DNA of 64,000 bases from Branchipolynoe longqiensis (GCA_030323885.1 CM059192.1:1667934-1731933), one strand, 5' to 3'. Numbered from the stretch's first letter, positions 42,066-54,562 are shown. Program-made: numbers and translations. Notes: a model not told the origin generated them from the letters alone.

Positions 42066-42268
42066 TACAGTGAAACCTCTGTAAATCGACCGACCATGGG
42101 ACCGACTTTAAATGGTGCATTTAGGGAGGTGGTCGGTTTAGGGACCTTAAAAAATCATTACAATGATATTGTATGGGCGATCGTTTGAGTCCCCAAATAA
42201 AGCGATCGATATAGGGGAGTGATCGATCTGTGGAGGTGGTTGGTTAAAGAGGGTTTACTGTATATTAA
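42066..42268. mobile_element. pogo/Tigger-like MITE, copy 2
   Basis: Best copy: TACAGTGAAACCTCTGTAAA at the left and AAAGAGGGTTTACTGTATA at the right, with TA at both borders. Confidence 0.75.
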
Positions 42269-43136
42269 TACCGTAAATTCGGGAACATCCTGTCGCTGAA
42301 ATACGCTATTGACTTGATTGATTGATTGATTGGTGGTTTCTTTACGCCGTGTCGGCAGCATAGGCCATATTCACGGCGCCGCTATTTATTTATTTATTTA
42401 TTATCCTCTTCTTTGATGCAGGCTATTGACAGCGGCTTTACGGTATTAGCTAATACTAATAGATCACCAGCAAAGCCTCTATCGGATATTGCTGTTAATC
42501 AATTGAACACACCATGACTGCATGATCAATTAATTAAGTCACCGACTAGATCGATTAAGGGCGTGGCGTTCGGCAAAGGGAGAAGATAAGGTCAACAAAC
42601 CTGTTTTCTTTTAGTGTTTTTTTTTTAAAACTTAAAAATGCATCCGGCTAGCAGCAATTCAACTTTCGTAAGCACACAATCTGTGCAATATATGTACTAT
42701 GTCTGTAGGCGATAATAAATTTGGAAATGAGAATAGTGTTCATTGTTTGACTGGAAACATTGTGATGTGTACATAAATGTCATGTAATCCTTTTATCAGT
42801 CTAGGGTGGTCCAAAAAGATTTTGTAACACTGAAAAAAAACCAGAACCCCCCCCCCCCCCCCGCCCTAAAAAAATCCTGCCTGCCCGACCCTGATTTGTG
42901 TGATCAAAAGGACGATGACCAAATTCTTTTTTATTTGGCCTAACTGTAACCAATAATAACACCAGTGTTATATAATCATGATGGGTACAATATAACCAAC
43001 AACCATAAAACAATAAATACTTTCACCCTGGGAAGTTCTGTGCAGCTAAACACTCATACCTCTGGAATTGTAAATCTCATACTTACAATTAGCTTTACAA
43101 ATATCTAGGTAGCGCACTTACAGTACACACACAAAC
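42269..43136. other. no gene recognised
   Basis: A poly-C run at 42847-42862 and a (TATT)n patch at 42381-42400. Nothing coding. Confidence 0.5.
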
Positions 43137-43139
43137 TTA

Positions 43140-43556
43140 AGGCCCGGTCACATACACTTTAGTGGACGTAGTTGAACGTAGTGGAGGCTAACATAGTGGA
43201 ACGTAGTTGTGAACATACCGGCATCCATACTTCTCCGTCATGTTAACTTGGTAATAACATGGGTGGGCCGTGAGTTATGATTTAATCTTTGGACATGTTC
43301 AAACGAGCGCTACGTTTGAGGCTAACATACTGTGACAAAGTCTCTATACTCTTAATGTACTCTAGCGTACTTGGACGTAGTTGAATGTAGTGGAGGCTAA
43401 TGTACGTTGAACGTACCGGCATCTGTGCCATAACCTATTTATCCATACCAAAACCTGCTGTACCTTAACACACTTACACCACGTTTGAGCCACGTTAATC
43501 TATCCTACGTTCAACTACGTTCAACTACGTTCACTAATGTGTATATGACCAGGGCT
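43140..43556. mobile_element. Harbinger-like MITE 1
   Basis: About 40-bp imperfect inverted ends (AGGCCCGGTCACATACAC against AGCCCTGGTCATATACAC), with TTA on both sides (43137-43139 and 43557-43559). The arms are packed with GAACGTAGT words. Confidence 0.75.
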
Positions 43557-44029
43557 TTACAGCACATAAACAAGAAGCAAGAAAACCTAAATTATTACTA
43601 AAACAAAATTCAAAAGATTTAAATCAAATTGGATTAGTGTTGCCTTGCAGTGAAAACAAGTGTCAACACTACATCCATTATGAGCACGGTAAATAAATTC
43701 ATGACACAAAACTAAAAAAATGTAAATGGCTCAAAACTATACAGTGCAGAGTTTGTATAGTATGATCAATATCCCACCCAGTCACACTAACTATAACAGT
43801 ATAGTGTAACTATAACATTATAGTGCTGCCCTACTGGGATACCGTGCCACTGCCATCATCATCCAATATCCCACTCAGCCACACTAACTATAACATCATC
43901 ATAGTGCTGTCCCACTGAGGTACCGTTCGCTATGCCACAATATCCATATGACTTCGCAATATTCATATGACTATTACATTTACGACTATTAATTATATCA
44001 CAATGTTTACGACTATTCTATCGCAATAT

Positions 44030-44032
44030 AAC

Positions 44033-44090
<58 letters not shown>
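44030..44090. repeat. (AT)n microsatellite
   Basis: About 60 bp. Confidence 0.95.
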
Positions 44091-44091
<1 letters not shown>

Positions 44092-44429
44092 GTTTTGTGT
44101 TGTTTTTTGTTTCATATTAAATTATCCTGACAAATGGTTGTTGTATTTTCTGCCTATACATTCAGTATAAATTTAAGGGCTTTCCAGCATCTCTGTCAAT
44201 GCTAAATATAATATCGTGGTGTGGCACAACTTAATGATTGGCTCGCAATTCTTAAAGTTTGTTCATTTCTTTGTTTATTTTTTTTGGTTTTGTTTTTTGA
44301 CCTATACATTAGTATAATTTAGGCTTTCCAACATCTCTGTCAATGCTAAACTATATTTACCGATCGAGCCGACTCCATGCTCGACGCCGACAACTTCCAC
44401 CAATGGTTATATATATATATATATATACA

Positions 44430-44598
44430 ATAACTATCACCTCTCTAAATCGACCGACCTTGGGACTGACTTTAAGTGGTCCATTTAGGGACGTGGTCGG
44501 TTTGGGAGTTAGAATGTGGTTACAATGGTATTGCTGGGACCCAAATAAAGTGATCGATATAGGGGAGTGGTCGATCTGTGGAGGTGGTCGGTTAGTGT
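44430..44598. mobile_element. pogo/Tigger-like MITE, copy 3
   Basis: ACCTCTCTAAATCGACCGACC to GGTGGTCGGTTAG; the right end is worn. Confidence 0.7.
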
Positions 44599-44794
44599 GT
44601 ACGTGAATACAATCACAGTACACCTCCCTTATAAGGCTGTGCAGAATACCAGACTCAGTCAGCATAGTGTGCGTGCATGGTGCCCATTAACATACTAGGC
44701 GAGCCACCAGGTGCAATGGACCGTGAAACTAACATGCGTTTCATAATTCACCGCCTCTGCAATTTTAATCATGAAATAAGTGGTGACAACCAAC

Positions 44795-47330
44795 CCTGGG
44801 GGAACCTCCACCATAAAGCCCCTAATGTGTGCTCACAATCATTGAATCAACCAACCCTGGGGGGGAACCTCCGCCGCAAAGCTCCTAATGTGTGCTCACA
44901 ATCAACCAACCCTGGGGGAACCTCCGCCGCAAAGCTCCTAATGTGTGCTCACAATCAACCAACCCGGGGGGGGGGGGGGGGGGGGGGGGATCTTCCACTG
45001 TAAAGCCCCTAATGTGTGCTCACAATCATTGAATCACCCAACCCTGGGGGGTGAACCTCCGCTGTAAATCCGCTAATGTGTGCTCACAATCAACCAACCC
45101 TGGGGGGGAACCTCCTCTGTAAAGCTCCTAATGTGTGCACACAATCAACCAACCCGGGGGGTGAACCTCCGCCGTAAAGCTCCTAATGTGTGCTCACAAT
45201 CAACCAACCCTGGGGGGGAACCTCCTCTGTAAAGCTCCTAATGTGTGCTCACAATCAACCAACCCTGGGGGAACCTCCGCCCGTAAAGCTCCTAATGTGT
45301 GCTCACAATCAACCAACCTGGGGGTAACCTCCTCTGTAAAGCTCCTAATGTGTGCTCACAATCAACCAACCCTGGGGGGAACCTCCCCGTAAAGCTCCTA
45401 ATGTGTGCTCACAATCAACCAACCCTGGGGGCCTGGGGGGAACCTCCGCCGTAAAGCTCCTAATGTGTGCTCACAATCAACCAACCCTGGGGGTGAACCT
45501 CCGCCGTAAAGCTCCTAATGTGTGCTCACAATCAACCAACCCTGGGGGTGAACCTCCGCCGTAAAGCTCCTAATGTGTGCTCACAATCAACCAACCCTGG
45601 GGGTGAACCTCCGCCGTAAAGCTCCTAATGTGTGCTCACAATCAACCAACCCTGGGGGTGAACCTCCGCCGTAAAGCTCCTAATGTGTGCTCACAATCAA
45701 CCAACCCTGGGGGGGAACCTCCTCCGTAAAGCTCCTAATGTGTGCTCACAATCAACCAACCCTGGGGGTGAACCTCCTCTGTAAAGCTCCTAATGTGTGC
45801 TCACAATCAACCAACCCTGGGGGGGAACCTCCTCTGTAAAGCTCCTAATGTGTGCTCACAATCAACCAACCCTGGGGGTGAACCTCCTCTGTAAAGCTCC
45901 TAATGTGTGCTCACAATCAACCAACCCTGGGGGTGAACCTCCGCCGTAAAGCTCCTAATGTGTGCTCACAATCAACCAACCCTGGGGGTGAACCTCCTCT
46001 GTAAAGCTCCTAATGTGTGCTCACAATCAACCAACCCTGGGGGGAACTCCCATCTAATTGTGCTGGGGGAACCTCCTCCGTAAAGCTCCTAATGTGTGCT
46101 CACAATCAACCAACCCTGGGGGTGAACCTCGCCGTAAAGCTCCTAATGTGTGCTCACAATCAACCAACCCTGGGGGGAACCTCCTCTGTAAAGCTCCTAA
46201 TGTGTGCTCACAATCAACCAACCCTGGGGTGAACCTCCGCCGTAAAGCTCCTAATGTGTGCTCACAATCAACCAACCCTGGGGGTGAACCTCCGCCGTAA
46301 AGCTCCTAATGTGTGCTCACAATCAACCAACCCTGGGGGTGAACCTCCGCCGTAAAGCTCCTAATGTGTGCTCACAATCAACCAACCCTGGGGGTGAACC
46401 TCCGCCGTAAAGCTCCTAATGTGTGCTCACAATCAACCAACCCTGGGGGTGAACCTCCTCTGTAAAGCTCCTAATGTGTGCTCACAATCAACCAACCTGG
46501 GGGTGAACCTCTGCCCTAAAGCTCCTAATGTGTGCTAACAATCAACCAACCCTGGGGGTGAACCTCCTCTGTAAAGCTCCTAATGTGTGCTCACAATCAA
46601 CCAACCCTGGGGGTGAACCTCCGCCGTAAAGCTCCTAATGTGTGCTCACAATCAACCAACCCTGGGGGTGAACCTCCGCCGTAAAGCTCCTAATGTGTGC
46701 TCACAATCAACCAACCCTGGGGGTGAACCTCCGCCGTAAAGCTCCTAATGTGTGCTCACAATCAACCAACCCTGGGGGTGAACCTCCGCCGTAAAGCTCC
46801 TAATGTGTGCTCACAATCAACCAACCCTGGGGGGACCTCCGCGTAAAGCTCTAATGTGTGCTCATCACACTGGGGAACCTCCTCTGTAAAGCTCCTAATG
46901 TGTGCTCAATCAAACCGGGGGTGAACCTCCGCCGTAAAGCTCCTAATGTGTGCTCACAATCAACCAACCCTGGGGGGGAACCTCCTCTGTAAAGCTCCTA
47001 ATGTGTGCACACAATCAACCAACCCGGGGGGTGAACCTCCGCCGTAAAGCTCCTAATGTGTGCTCACAATCAACCAACCCTGGGGGGAACCTCCTCTGTA
47101 AAGCTCCTAATGTGTGCTCACAATCAACCAACCCTGGGGGTGAACCTCCGCCCTAAAGCTCCTAATGTGTGCTAACAATCAACCAACCCTGGGGGTGAAC
47201 CTCCGCCGTAAAGCTCCTAATGTGTGCTCACAATCAACCAACCCTGGGGGTGAACCTCCGCCGTAAAGCCCCTAATGTGTGCACACAATCAACCAGCCCT
47301 GGAGGGGGGGGGGGGAAACTATGCCATAAA
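44795..47330. repeat. 55-bp minisatellite, about 46 units
   Basis: Unit contains CCTAATGTGTGCTCACAATC, AACCAACCCTGGGGG and a variable block. Two unit types alternate irregularly, CCTCCGCCGTAAAG and CCTCCTCTGTAAAG. The G-run varies from four to about 24 (44967-44990). A few edge units carry an extra ATTGAA. Small deletions cluster near 46840-46920. Confidence 0.97.
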
Positions 47331-47499
47331 CTTCCTACTGTGTGCACACAATGAACACGCTATAAACAAATTAATACATTTTATTAGGAAATTTAAAGGA
47401 TTCCTCCCCAGTTTTTGGGTGTTTCTTTTTTTAAAGCGCCAAGCAGGGATTTCTGGGAAGCTCCGTTTGGGTCCTGGTTTGTTTGACCCCAATCATATC

Positions 47500-47835
47500 T
47501 GTGTGAACGCTGCCTGCATTCTGCAGCCTCCACAAATAGGCTGCCTGCATTATTAGTCACCCAACAGCAGGCTGCCACCTGCATTCAGACAGCCCTGCAG
47601 CAGGCTGCCACCTGTATTGGTACATTTCTACAGCGGGACGCAACCTGCATTCAGGGCATCCCTGCAGCAGGCTGCCACCTGCATTCAGGGCATCCCTGCA
47701 GCAGGGTGCCACCTGCATTCAGACATCCCTGCAGCAGGACACCACCTGTATTCATGCACACCCACAGTAGAATGCGGCCTGCATTAATGCATCTCTTCAG
47801 CTGGACGCCACCTGCATTCAAGAATCCCCACAGCA
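47500..47835. repeat. about 32-bp minisatellite, about 10 units
   Basis: Unit CCTGCAGCAGGCTGCCACCT plus GCATTCAGACAT. Confidence 0.9.
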
Positions 47836-47837
47836 GG

Positions 47838-47975
47838 ACCCACATCTCTTGCATTCCGGGCTAGTGTGCTAACCATTACACCACCTAGGCTCACTGATTT
47901 CATCACCTTATCCACTCACACACACCTGTCTACGTGGCTCTTTGGTCGAGGGCGTTGCAGACTACTACAATATTT
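47838..47975 (-). mobile_element. SINE family B copy
   Basis: The minus-strand core GTGGTGTAATGGTTAGCAC lies in the same arrangement as the 27.5- and 33.5-kb copies. Confidence 0.7.
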
Positions 47976-48071
47976 TATACACAAAAACAAAAACATCACA
48001 GCGACATTCTCTACAATAGTGTTAGCAAAATGAATACAGCAAGGAACCAATAGATGCCGTTGCAAATGTAA

Positions 48072-48677
48072 TACCCCTGTCACACTATGATGTAATGAGC
48101 AAACGTAAGCCTGACGTCATCACGTTTCGTTCTTACGTTGACAAACGTTGAGTTACGTTATGATGATGTCAGAATGACGTTAGACTGATGTCGAGCTACG
48201 TCATGTTACTTCGTGTTACGTCGGCACGAGTCAAAGTTTTGAACCTGTTCAAAACTTTCGACGTAACTTGAACGTAAGGGTTTACGTTCGCCATATGTTC
48301 TGTACACGTTCGGCGAACGTCAATGACATTAAACGGACGTTAGTCAAACGCTGCTCACTACGTTCAACTATGTAATTGTGTAATGGGAACGTCAGGAGAA
48401 CGTCAGGAGAACGTACGTTCAACGTTTCGCCGTGTCATGACGTATGTAACATCACATAACATAGTTCTGGCGATGGAATAACGTTCATAATATTCCGTGA
48501 ACGTTGTCCTCTCTCGTTGAATGACGGTATCACTACGCTTTACCAACGTTACGCTCATGTCAACTACGCTGCATCCACGTTCGACTTGTGCCCAAATTTG
48601 CATACTACACCGAGAGGTTCAACGTTCTTCACGTTCTCCCTATGCTGACGTCGTTACGTCGTAGTGTGACAGCGCCT
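48072..48677. mobile_element. Harbinger-like MITE 2
   Basis: Ends CTGTCACACTATGATGTAA and inverse CTGTCACACTACGACGTAA, flanked by TAA (48069-48071 and 48678-48680). The interior is saturated with ACGTT/AACGT words. Confidence 0.75.
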
Positions 48678-48810
48678 TAACATACATTACCAGTTGGAAT
48701 GCATAGTATTAAATTTAGAATAATGCAATTGTACACGATGGCATGATTACACAATTGAGTGGGGTGGGAACGTTGATTTGTACACATTTTTAAATATGCA
48801 TGTGTGAAAG

Positions 48811-48848
48811 TATGTGTGTGTGTGTGTGTGTATGTTTGTGTGTGTCGG
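48811..48848. repeat. (GT)n microsatellite
   Basis: Short TG repeat. Confidence 0.85.
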
Positions 48849-48973
48849 GGGGAGGGGGGTAGACATACAAGAACTTAAGTAGATGTTCATTTTATATTAT
48901 AAATGAGGGTGGGTGCTCTGTATTTTATTCCAAGCTTTAGACTTAGCTTTTCAAAGGAAACTACAATACAGTG

Positions 48974-49106
48974 CAGGGGCGTAGCTAGACCTTTAACGAT
49001 GTGTACTCCTAATTTCGGCAGGGGATTTAGGGGGCCGCTTAAGCTTAAGCTGACGGATGTTACACATTTTAGACTTGCGTTTTCGACACTCCGGACTACT
49101 ACATGC

Positions 49107-49147
<41 letters not shown>

Positions 49148-49223
49148 CTCTCTCTCTCTCATTATTTTTTTGTTTGTTGACAAAACGATGTGGACGTTTT
49201 GCATACGCCTAGCCACGCCCCTG
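48974..49223. mobile_element. 250-bp MITE with CAGGGGCGTAGCTAG ends
   Basis: Inverted ends CAGGGGCGTAGCTAG and CTAGCCACGCCCCTG, with CAGTG directly repeated on both flanks. Contains a (TC)n tract at 49107-49160. Confidence 0.8.
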
Positions 49224-49479
49224 CAGTGACACCCTGGTATAACGGGATCGTTGGGGGTCCATACAATGTCATCGCGAAAACAGCATGGTCATGCTAAAGT
49301 GGGGTTAGGTTTATTTAATCACTTTTGAATGAAAGAATTCTGGGTCCAATGACTCCTCACATTATATGCAAATCTGTGTTAAATCGGGGCATGTTATAAC
49401 GGGGTTTTACTGTATGTGGGTAATATAAATTAATGACCATTTAGCACCGCTTAATCATGGACAAAGAAGATCACCAACA

Positions 49480-49772
49480 AAGAAGTTCTCAGAAAAATAA
49501 AAAATAAGAAAAGCTTGTTTGCCACTATACAGACAAAGAAACTTATTTATTTTGGCCACATCATTCGTCAGAGTTCAATATACCGTACATTGTTGGAAGG
49601 GAAGGTGAATGGCAGCAGAGGGAGAGGGAGACCAAGAACATCATGGTTTACAAATATTTCACAGTGGACAGGCTTGAATTATTCACAATCTATCAGAACA
49701 GCACACCATTGGGACAAGTGGAGAACCATTGCATCCAACCCTCGACTAGAGGACAGAACTATTGATTGATTG
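49480..49772 (+). pseudogene. LINE C-terminal fragment (family 3)
   Basis: Frame 49515-49769 encodes KLIYFGHIIRQ, GRGRGRPRTSWFTNISQWTG and a C-terminal W-rich end. This is the usual tail of endonuclease-reverse transcriptase LINEs. It differs from families 1 and 2 and is followed by a GATTGATTGA tail. Confidence 0.7.
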
Positions 49773-50302
49773 AGCACCGCTTAATAAACTACCAACAACA
49801 AAAAAGCTACATGGACTACTCTCAGAGGTTATACGCCATTTACTTCAAATGAGAAAGGAACATCCTGAACCCACACCCATGTAAAGGTGATTAATATTGT
49901 ATAACGTAAACGAGGCGCCAACTCCCCAGAGATAGACACGATTGATCCAACAGTCCCCAAGCGCATGTACGAGACCACGCACCAACTAAGTGAAGGCACT
50001 GGATTCGCAACACCACCCACACATGATAAAGACCGGTGAGTGACAAGTCTTACACCAAAGAAGAGTTTTTTTGTTTGTTTTTTTTTGGGGGGGGGGGGGT
50101 TCTTGAAGATTTATAGTGCCTATTATGGATAAATCTGAAAAGACTTGTTTTCACCATTAGACAGTTTGTCGATAGAAAGCCCAAGCCTACACTTTTACCG
50201 ACCCAAGGGATTTTTAACCTCCCACACCACATAGACATGGTATGAGAGCAACTGGCCTTTGATGACACTGTAAGTTATACACAGCAGTGGAAATCCAAAT
50301 TG

Positions 50303-50395
50303 GCAGAGGTGGGGGCACAGGGAATCGAACCACCGACCTTCAGATTAGGAGTCTGATCTAGAAAAAAAGTCAGAGACACCACCCACTCCGCGTGA
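50303..50395 (-). other. tRNA-like sequence with CCT anticodon loop
   Basis: The minus strand has a good anticodon stem (CAGA-CTCCTAA-TCTG) and a T arm with GGTTCGATTCC followed by GTGCCCCCA. The D-arm region is disrupted by a run of seven T. Probably a SINE head or tRNA pseudogene. Confidence 0.45.
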
Positions 50396-50439
50396 TGACA
50401 CTGGCGCGTCTCCAGCAGCCTTGTGTACGTACATCGGGG

Positions 50440-50990
50440 GAGTAGCACCGAGCACCTTCCCCTCAGCACGGCCGGGGTCGGCGTTGGGGGGGGGAGGGAG
50501 GGGGGGGCGCCAGCAGCACCACAGATCTCGACTGGGGGAGGGAGGCACACACAGGATGCGGTGAGGCACAAGGTGTGTGCGCGTGTGCGCGTGCGTGTGA
50601 CCTAGATCTATGCGACCCATCCCACCCAGACTTGCAGCTAGCCAAGTGCAGGTGGAGAGAGGAGACGCAACCTCGCTGCCCTCATCAGGTGAGGGAGGGA
50701 AGCCTTGCCCGTCGAACCGCCGCCCACACGGCCCGGGGCCGCCCGGGCCCGGCCTGTGGTCGGCCTGCCCCGGCCGGGCGGGGCGGGGCTGAGGCCCGAC
50801 GACACCTGCGCCGTGTGTGGCCGTTTTCCTGCCAGCACTGGGCGGGCGGAGGGAGGCCGTGGGGAGGCCGGGGCAGCAGCCGCCTCCCGCCTGTACACAA
50901 TTGTGCCGTCTCACCGACACTCACATGCTGAGGACAGACACACACTGCTCTACCAGCACGCGGCACGGGCAGGGCAGGGGATTGGAGGGG
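50440..50990. other. CpG-rich block
   Basis: Dense CpG and GGGCGG boxes around 50680-50890. Several overlapping open frames on both strands reflect composition. It may be a host promoter island, but no exon can be defended. Confidence 0.4.
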
Positions 50991-51300
50991 GAAGGGCAGG
51001 GGATTGGAGGGGGAAGGGAAGGGGAGGGGAGGGGGAGGGGGGAGGGGGAGGAGGAGGAGGATGAGGAGGAGGAGGGGAGGGAGGGGAGAGGGGGGAGGGA
51101 CAGGGGGAGGAGGGGGAGGAGGAGGAGGGGGGGAGAGACGGGAGGGGAGAGGAGAGGGGGGGAGGGGACGGGGAGGAGGAGGAGAGGAGAGGGGGGAGTG
51201 GAGAGGAGAGGGGGAGGAGGGAGGAGGAGAGGGCGGGAGGGGAGAGACGAGGAGGGGGAGGAGGAGGGGTGAGAAGAGTGTAAAGGAGAAGCAGGGAGCG
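50980..51300. repeat. purine tract (GGGGA/GGA)n
   Basis: About 320 bp of almost pure G/A on the plus strand. Confidence 0.95.
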
Positions 51301-51329
51301 AGGGAAATAAGAGGTGAAGGGAGAGAGTT

Positions 51330-51372
51330 CGTTTGTTGGGGCTTTACGTCCTAATAACATACGTACCCCTAG
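51330..51372 (-). mobile_element. short SINE family A tail fragment
   Basis: TTTGTTGGGGCTTTACGTCC then a break. Confidence 0.5.
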
Positions 51373-52026
51373 GAAGTGGGTAGGGTTCATAAGATATTGG
51401 TTATATATTTCTTTGAAACAAGTTTTTGTGGACATATTTGACATTTTCAAATTTAAAACAAGAATTAAAAATGGATATGTGAACATCAGCCTAAGTAAAG
51501 TGACTGTTTTGTGTGGAATTGGATGCTTCTTAGCTCAAAATGCTTAATTATGGATAGTTATGTCTTAAATCTATTAATTACATTATGATCTTGCATGAAT
51601 GGATTCAGGTTTATGCCAAATTGTTTGATTTTATTCAAAATGAATAGAAATACAGAAGTTTTGCACTGCGCGTATAGGCAAATGAGTGTATTTGTTTTGT
51701 TTGGACGCCGTTTTCAGCGCATGCGCAGTCGGAATTACAAACTCATGTATTGTTATAGGAATATAGGTATTACACACAACATTTTAAATGATTTATATAG
51801 TAAATTGAAATAAATTCTGAAATTAAACTGTACACAATTCAATAAGTAATCGGTAAGAGGTACATCAAATCAATTTACATTTAAGTCTTAGTTGTTGGTT
51901 TAAGATTTCCAATTCAATAAATACTAATACCTTTAATTATTTAGTCTTAATTCAATGTGATCAGATACTCTTTCATTTGTGTTGTTTTGCACGCAGTAGG
52001 ATTTGGGTGTTAGTTGGGGTGTATTT
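51373..52026. other. no gene recognised
   Basis: AT-rich. A CAGCGCATGCGCAG (NRF1-like) word at about 51716. Confidence 0.4.
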
Positions 52027-52566
52027 GAAACCCCTATTTGCTCTCCGAGAGAGTGCCACTGGTAACTTGCAAAAGCCAGCAGCACTTCAACACTTTTGCA
52101 GGCAGCTTTCATGAAATGTTGCCTTGTGGTATAGCTTCTTGACAGAACTGAAGGCTAAGGGAGCAAACCCTAAACAGAAAACGATGTCACTGTGGCAGCA
52201 TTAAGTGCGGTTGATGTATGGAACTCCCAACATCTCCCGACCAGCCACTGCAGGGACAAATAGTTTGCGCCTGTCTTGACATGTTCTTGCCGGTGTGAAA
52301 CCTCTATTTGCTCCCTGAGAGAGTGCCGCTGGTAACTTGCAAAAGCCAGCAACACTTCAACACTTTTGCAGGCAGCTTTCATGAAATGTTGAAAGAGGGC
52401 ACCCTCATCTCCGGTTCAAGGATACCATCAAGAGAAACCTGAAGCTGAGAGACATTAAGACCGACTCATGGACGCAACTCTCACAGCAGAGAGCTAAATG
52501 GAGAGCGGCAGTCAAGTAATGAAAGCAGTCTTTGTCGCATCGCGACCGACAGCATGATGATGATGA
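52027..52566 (+). mobile_element. LINE family 1 deleted copy with duplicated R segment
   Basis: A partial R segment (52027-52118), a second fuller R (about 52119-52390), then the last part of ORF2 (52392-52519, ending KWRAAVK), the 3'UTR and an ATG tail. Same orientation as copy 1. Confidence 0.8.
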
Positions 52567-52619
52567 CGTCCCAGTAATAATACTAATATCTAATGCCATA
52601 GCAGGACGTATGAGATGGA

Positions 52620-53140
52620 TGACGGTGGGGATCGGAGGGGGGGGGGGGGGGGAGGGAGGGAAAGGGAATGGAGGAGGGAAAGGAATGGAGGGGAAGAGAG
52701 GGAGGAGGAATGGAGAGAATGGGGGGGATTGAGGTAGAATAAAAAGCGAAGAGAAGGAGGGAGAGCGAGAGGTAGAGGGGGGGGGGGGGGAGGGAGGGGA
52801 GGAAGGTGGGGGAGGGGGAATTGGAGGGGGAGAGGGGCCAGGGAGACCGGAAATGGAGGGGAAGGGAGGGGAGAAGGAGGGAGAAGAAGAGGGGAGAGGG
52901 ATAGGGAGGAGAGGGGGGGAGGGGAAGGGAACAGGGGGGGGGAGGGGACAGGGAAGTGGAGGGGAGGGAGGGGGAGAGAGGGAGGGGGAGAGAGGGAGAG
53001 GGAGAGAGAGAGGGAGAGAGAGGGAGAGGGAGAGAGAGAGAGGGAGGGAGAGCGAGAGAGAGGGAGAGAGAGAGGGAGAGGGGGAGAGGGGAGGGGGAGG
53101 AAGGGAGAGGGACAGAGAGGGAGAGGGAGAGGGAGGGCCG
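52620..53140. repeat. purine tract (GGGAGA)n
   Basis: About 520 bp, G/A only with rare exceptions; contains poly-G runs. Confidence 0.95.
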
Positions 53141-54160
53141 TGTGTGGTGTGTGTGGTGTGCGTTCTTATTAGCCCTCAGTGTAATTGAAGACGTGTTATT
53201 GGGCCGCGTTGCATTACCCAGAGACGTAATGGTGTTAGTGGTGTGTGGCAAACACGGCCGGGTGTTGTTCCTCAGGGCGAGTAGACGGTCCCGTCCTACA
53301 AGGCGGTAATTCACACTTATAGCAGTAGGTACCGGCAGCGAAATTAAAAGATATGTATAGGGTGAAATATTTGTATTCCTTCCTGTAGACGTTGAAATTA
53401 AAACCCAAAATCCCAAAACGGTCAGGCTATATATATTATTGTTCTTGAGATAATAATATTTTAAGAACAATTATATCAAATGTATTACTATTAATTTGGA
53501 ATTAAAAGTGAAACTTTGACCAAATATTTTTTTTTAAAGTGGAACGATGTGAGGGGAATTCTGCTAGCCAATTTCCATTCTACATATATAAAGGAATTAA
53601 AATTTGCAATTGCTAAATCAATTAGTCAAGCAGATTTGTAATAAGACGATGTAAAAAAGTGCAATTCATAACAAAAAAATCATTCTGATTTGGCCAAATA
53701 GCCATTTTCAAAGCATGGCATTTTCTTGGAAAACTGCAACAAGACTGAATAAATGCTAAATAGTTCACCTATTTAAACAGTGTAACGTCATTCTTTTCCC
53801 CAGAGCTCTATCTGCAGAGAATCAAAAGATATTTGCATTCTAAAATGTCAAAAAGTGTAATTGTTTGCATGTAAACAGCATCTGTAAGTGAACTATTTTC
53901 AACATTTCAATGTTTGAAAGCTCATTGCAGCTTTGGAATCTTCCACATATTTGGCACAGTATTACAATGTCTTAACTATTAATATGTGAAGTTCCATAGC
54001 GATCTGAATTTCCGCACTGCCGTTTTTGGTTATGGTGTATTTATGCAATTATATCTGTGAATGTCACTAGAATATTTGGAGACATTACTTTGGAAATGAA
54101 CAATGTAGCATTACCTTGAATCAGTGCAGGTTTTCTTGTCAAGTTGTAAAAGTACACCTA
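53141..54160. other. no gene recognised
   Basis: AT-rich; no supported frame. Confidence 0.5.
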
Positions 54161-54562
54161 AGCTGCGTTTACACGGGCGAGTTAAAACGCCCCAGCTGGA
54201 ACCAGTTGCCTAGAACATTTTAAATGTGTCCGTGTAAACGCGCCACTGCACCGTTTTAGGGCTGAAACGTTTCAGCTGGAACATTCCGCGTATACCACCT
54301 CGGGAGGTGGTTTCCAAGAAACGTTTCAGCTGGTTCCCGGGCGGATAGCAGTGCTCGCCGGATACAGGCGGACCTAAGGCTGCTGGTTCCCGGGCGGCGA
54401 TAGTGTAAAATAGCAGTGCTCGCCAGCTACAGGTGGACCTAAGGCTGCTGGTTCCCGGCACCAAAACACTTTCAAACTCTGTCCGTGTAAACACGCTTCT
54501 AAAACGCTTCATATAAATGGCCTTGTCTAGAACGTTTCACAATTCCCCGTGTAAACACAGCT
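54161..54562. mobile_element. Harbinger-like MITE 3
   Basis: Ends AGCTGCGTTTACACGGG and inverse AGCTGTGTTTACACGGG, flanked by CTA/TTA. Internal GTGTAAACGCG words and a duplicated block at about 54327-54395 and 54390-54460 (GGTTCCCGGGCGG, GCAGTGCTCGCC). Confidence 0.75.

Noticed and set aside
44795..47330. CRISPR array
   Set aside because: The 55-bp units are contiguous with no unique spacers, and the genome is eukaryotic.
50345..51064. Overlapping GC-rich frames of 110-190 codons as host exons
   Set aside because: Open on several frames and both strands with no domain, splice or codon evidence. Kept only as a CpG-rich block.
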